Below, in pieces: positions 6,013 to 6,668 of a stretch of 6,668 nucleotides of DNA (its first letter is position 1; every line of letters begins with the position of its first letter). This stretch comes from Alphaproteobacteria bacterium. GTDB lineage: Bacteria; Pseudomonadota; Alphaproteobacteria; Sphingomonadales; Emcibacteraceae. The stretch lies in the NCBI GenBank assembly GCA_030432815.1, contig JAUILB010000160.1, positions 1 to 6,668 of the forward strand. The letters are read 5' to 3'. Below the pieces are notes generated by a model. That model made no database searches. It saw only the letters and a list, made by a program, of their open reading frames with translations, and was not told where the DNA came from. The position numbers were made by a program, and so were the translations under genes.

Positions 6013-6668
6013 TCACTTTTGAAACAGTTTTGCAAATTCTCTGCGCGGGCGGTTTTTCCAGCCTTCACGGTGATAAGCATCTGATGCGAGCAGGGGAATA
6101 ACGCTCGTTGCTTCGGCATAAACCATTTGCTCCCATTCAGTTTTAACCTTACCCCATGATGATGCTTCCTTCAAAGTGGAAGAAGAACACGCGCCATCAC
6201 GCTCGTCAGCGACAGTGATCTGAACCGCATATTTATGCATATCTACCTCTTTACCCAGAATTTCGGCGCATACGACAGTATCCTGAACAAAGTTTTTGGG
6301 TACGCCACCACCGATCATAAGCAGGCCTGTTTGTCCGGCAGCTATTTTTATATCTGTCAGTTCGCGGAAATCAGCTACACTATCAATTGATAAATAACCT
6401 TCAGGATTTTCAACCTGATGTTTTACAAGGCCAAATCCGGCTGAACAATCCGAAAATGCGGGAACAAATATTGGAACATTATGATCATAGCAGACTTCAA
6501 TCAGGGAATTTTTCTTCACCGCATTCTCTTTCAGCCATTTACCCATTTCCCAGATAAACTCGCGTGAGGAGTATGGTCGTTTTTCGAGCTGATCAGCGAT
6601 AACCTTGATAGTTTCATCACATGCCTGAAGCTCTTCCTCATCAATGAATGTATCATATATGCGGTCGA
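6013..6668 (-). CDS. Deoxyhypusine synthase-like protein, probable homospermidine biosynthesis enzyme (5' partial)
   Basis: The frame is open to the right edge; 217 C-terminal residues are visible and family members are usually about 340-350 residues, so roughly the first third is missing. Readable landmarks are the RIYDTFIDEEE and KRPYSSREFIWEMGKWL region, VPIFVPAFSD, the NAD-site stretch LLMIGGGVPKNFVQD, and the active-site motif DGACSSSTLKEASSWGKV. The lysine of SWGK (codon at 6148-6150), which forms the aminobutyl-imine in deoxyhypusine synthases, is conserved. Bacteria lack eIF5A, so such homologues do not modify that protein; members of this group are linked to homospermidine-type polyamine formation by NAD-dependent aminobutyl or guanidinobutyl transfer. 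The downstream ureohydrolase, 10 bp away in the same direction, fits that role. The internal ATG at 6546 is not the start because conserved family sequence continues upstream of it. Confidence 0.88.
   Translation of the reverse strand, partial: DRIYDTFIDEEELQACDETIKVIADQLEKRPYSSREFIWEMGKWLKENAVKKNSLIEVCYDHNVPIFVPAFSDCSAGFGLVKHQVENPEGYLSIDSVADFRELTDIKIAAGQTGLLMIGGGVPKNFVQDTVVCAEILGKEVDMHKYAVQITVADERDGACSSSTLKEASSWGKVKTEWEQMVYAEATSVIPLLASDAYHREGWKNRPRREFAKLFQK

Noticed and set aside
6003..6119. N-terminal extension of the ureohydrolase to the ATG at 6119
   Set aside because: It overlaps the conserved C-terminus of the DHS-like gene in another frame, and its residues do not resemble the ureohydrolase family.

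Overview
The window looks like ordinary chromosomal DNA from a Gram-negative bacterium, most likely an alphaproteobacterium of moderate GC content. That assignment is inferred from gene content: a deoxyhypusine-synthase-like gene next to an agmatinase-type gene, a secreted S9B dipeptidyl peptidase, and a class-V PLP enzyme coupled to a CYTH protein. No rRNA or other taxonomic marker is present. I see no insertion sequence, phage gene, CRISPR array, tRNA or rRNA.

Layout, left to right. Positions 1-1004 (+) hold the last codons of a probable LemA-family gene and, 12 bp later, a DUF3137 protein with two membrane helices. An 80-bp, very AT-rich spacer (1005-1084) carries a possible promoter. Positions 1085-2724 (+) form a two-gene unit: a class-V aminotransferase-fold enzyme overlapping, or nearly abutting, a CYTH triphosphatase-like protein that starts with TTG. 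This unit converges, with only 5 bp between stop codons, on a minus-strand gene (2730-4973) for a signal-peptide-bearing dipeptidyl peptidase IV. A 120-bp spacer (4974-5093) holds a good sigma70-like promoter for the peptidase. Further right, still on the minus strand, an agmatinase-type ureohydrolase (5094-6002) lies 10 bp downstream of a deoxyhypusine-synthase-like gene (6013 to beyond 6668, 5' end outside the window).

How the genes work together. The rightmost pair is the clearest metabolic unit. A DHS-fold enzyme and a guanidino-hydrolase in one operon fit polyamine (probably homospermidine-type) synthesis from agmatine or putrescine, with the ureohydrolase removing urea from guanidino ends. 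The PLP enzyme and CYTH protein are translationally linked, but their shared pathway is not evident. The peptidase has its own promoter and probably works in the periplasm on Xaa-Pro/Xaa-Ala peptides. LemA and DUF3137 genes are often neighbours; their function is poorly defined.

I did not find a clearly new system. The points most worth a second look are the DHS-like/ureohydrolase pair with a signature change in the ureohydrolase, the TTG-start coupling of the PLP and CYTH genes, the Gly-rich nucleophile elbow of the peptidase, a perfect inverted repeat at the convergent junction, and a cluster of strong Shine-Dalgarno-like motifs inside the DUF3137 gene.
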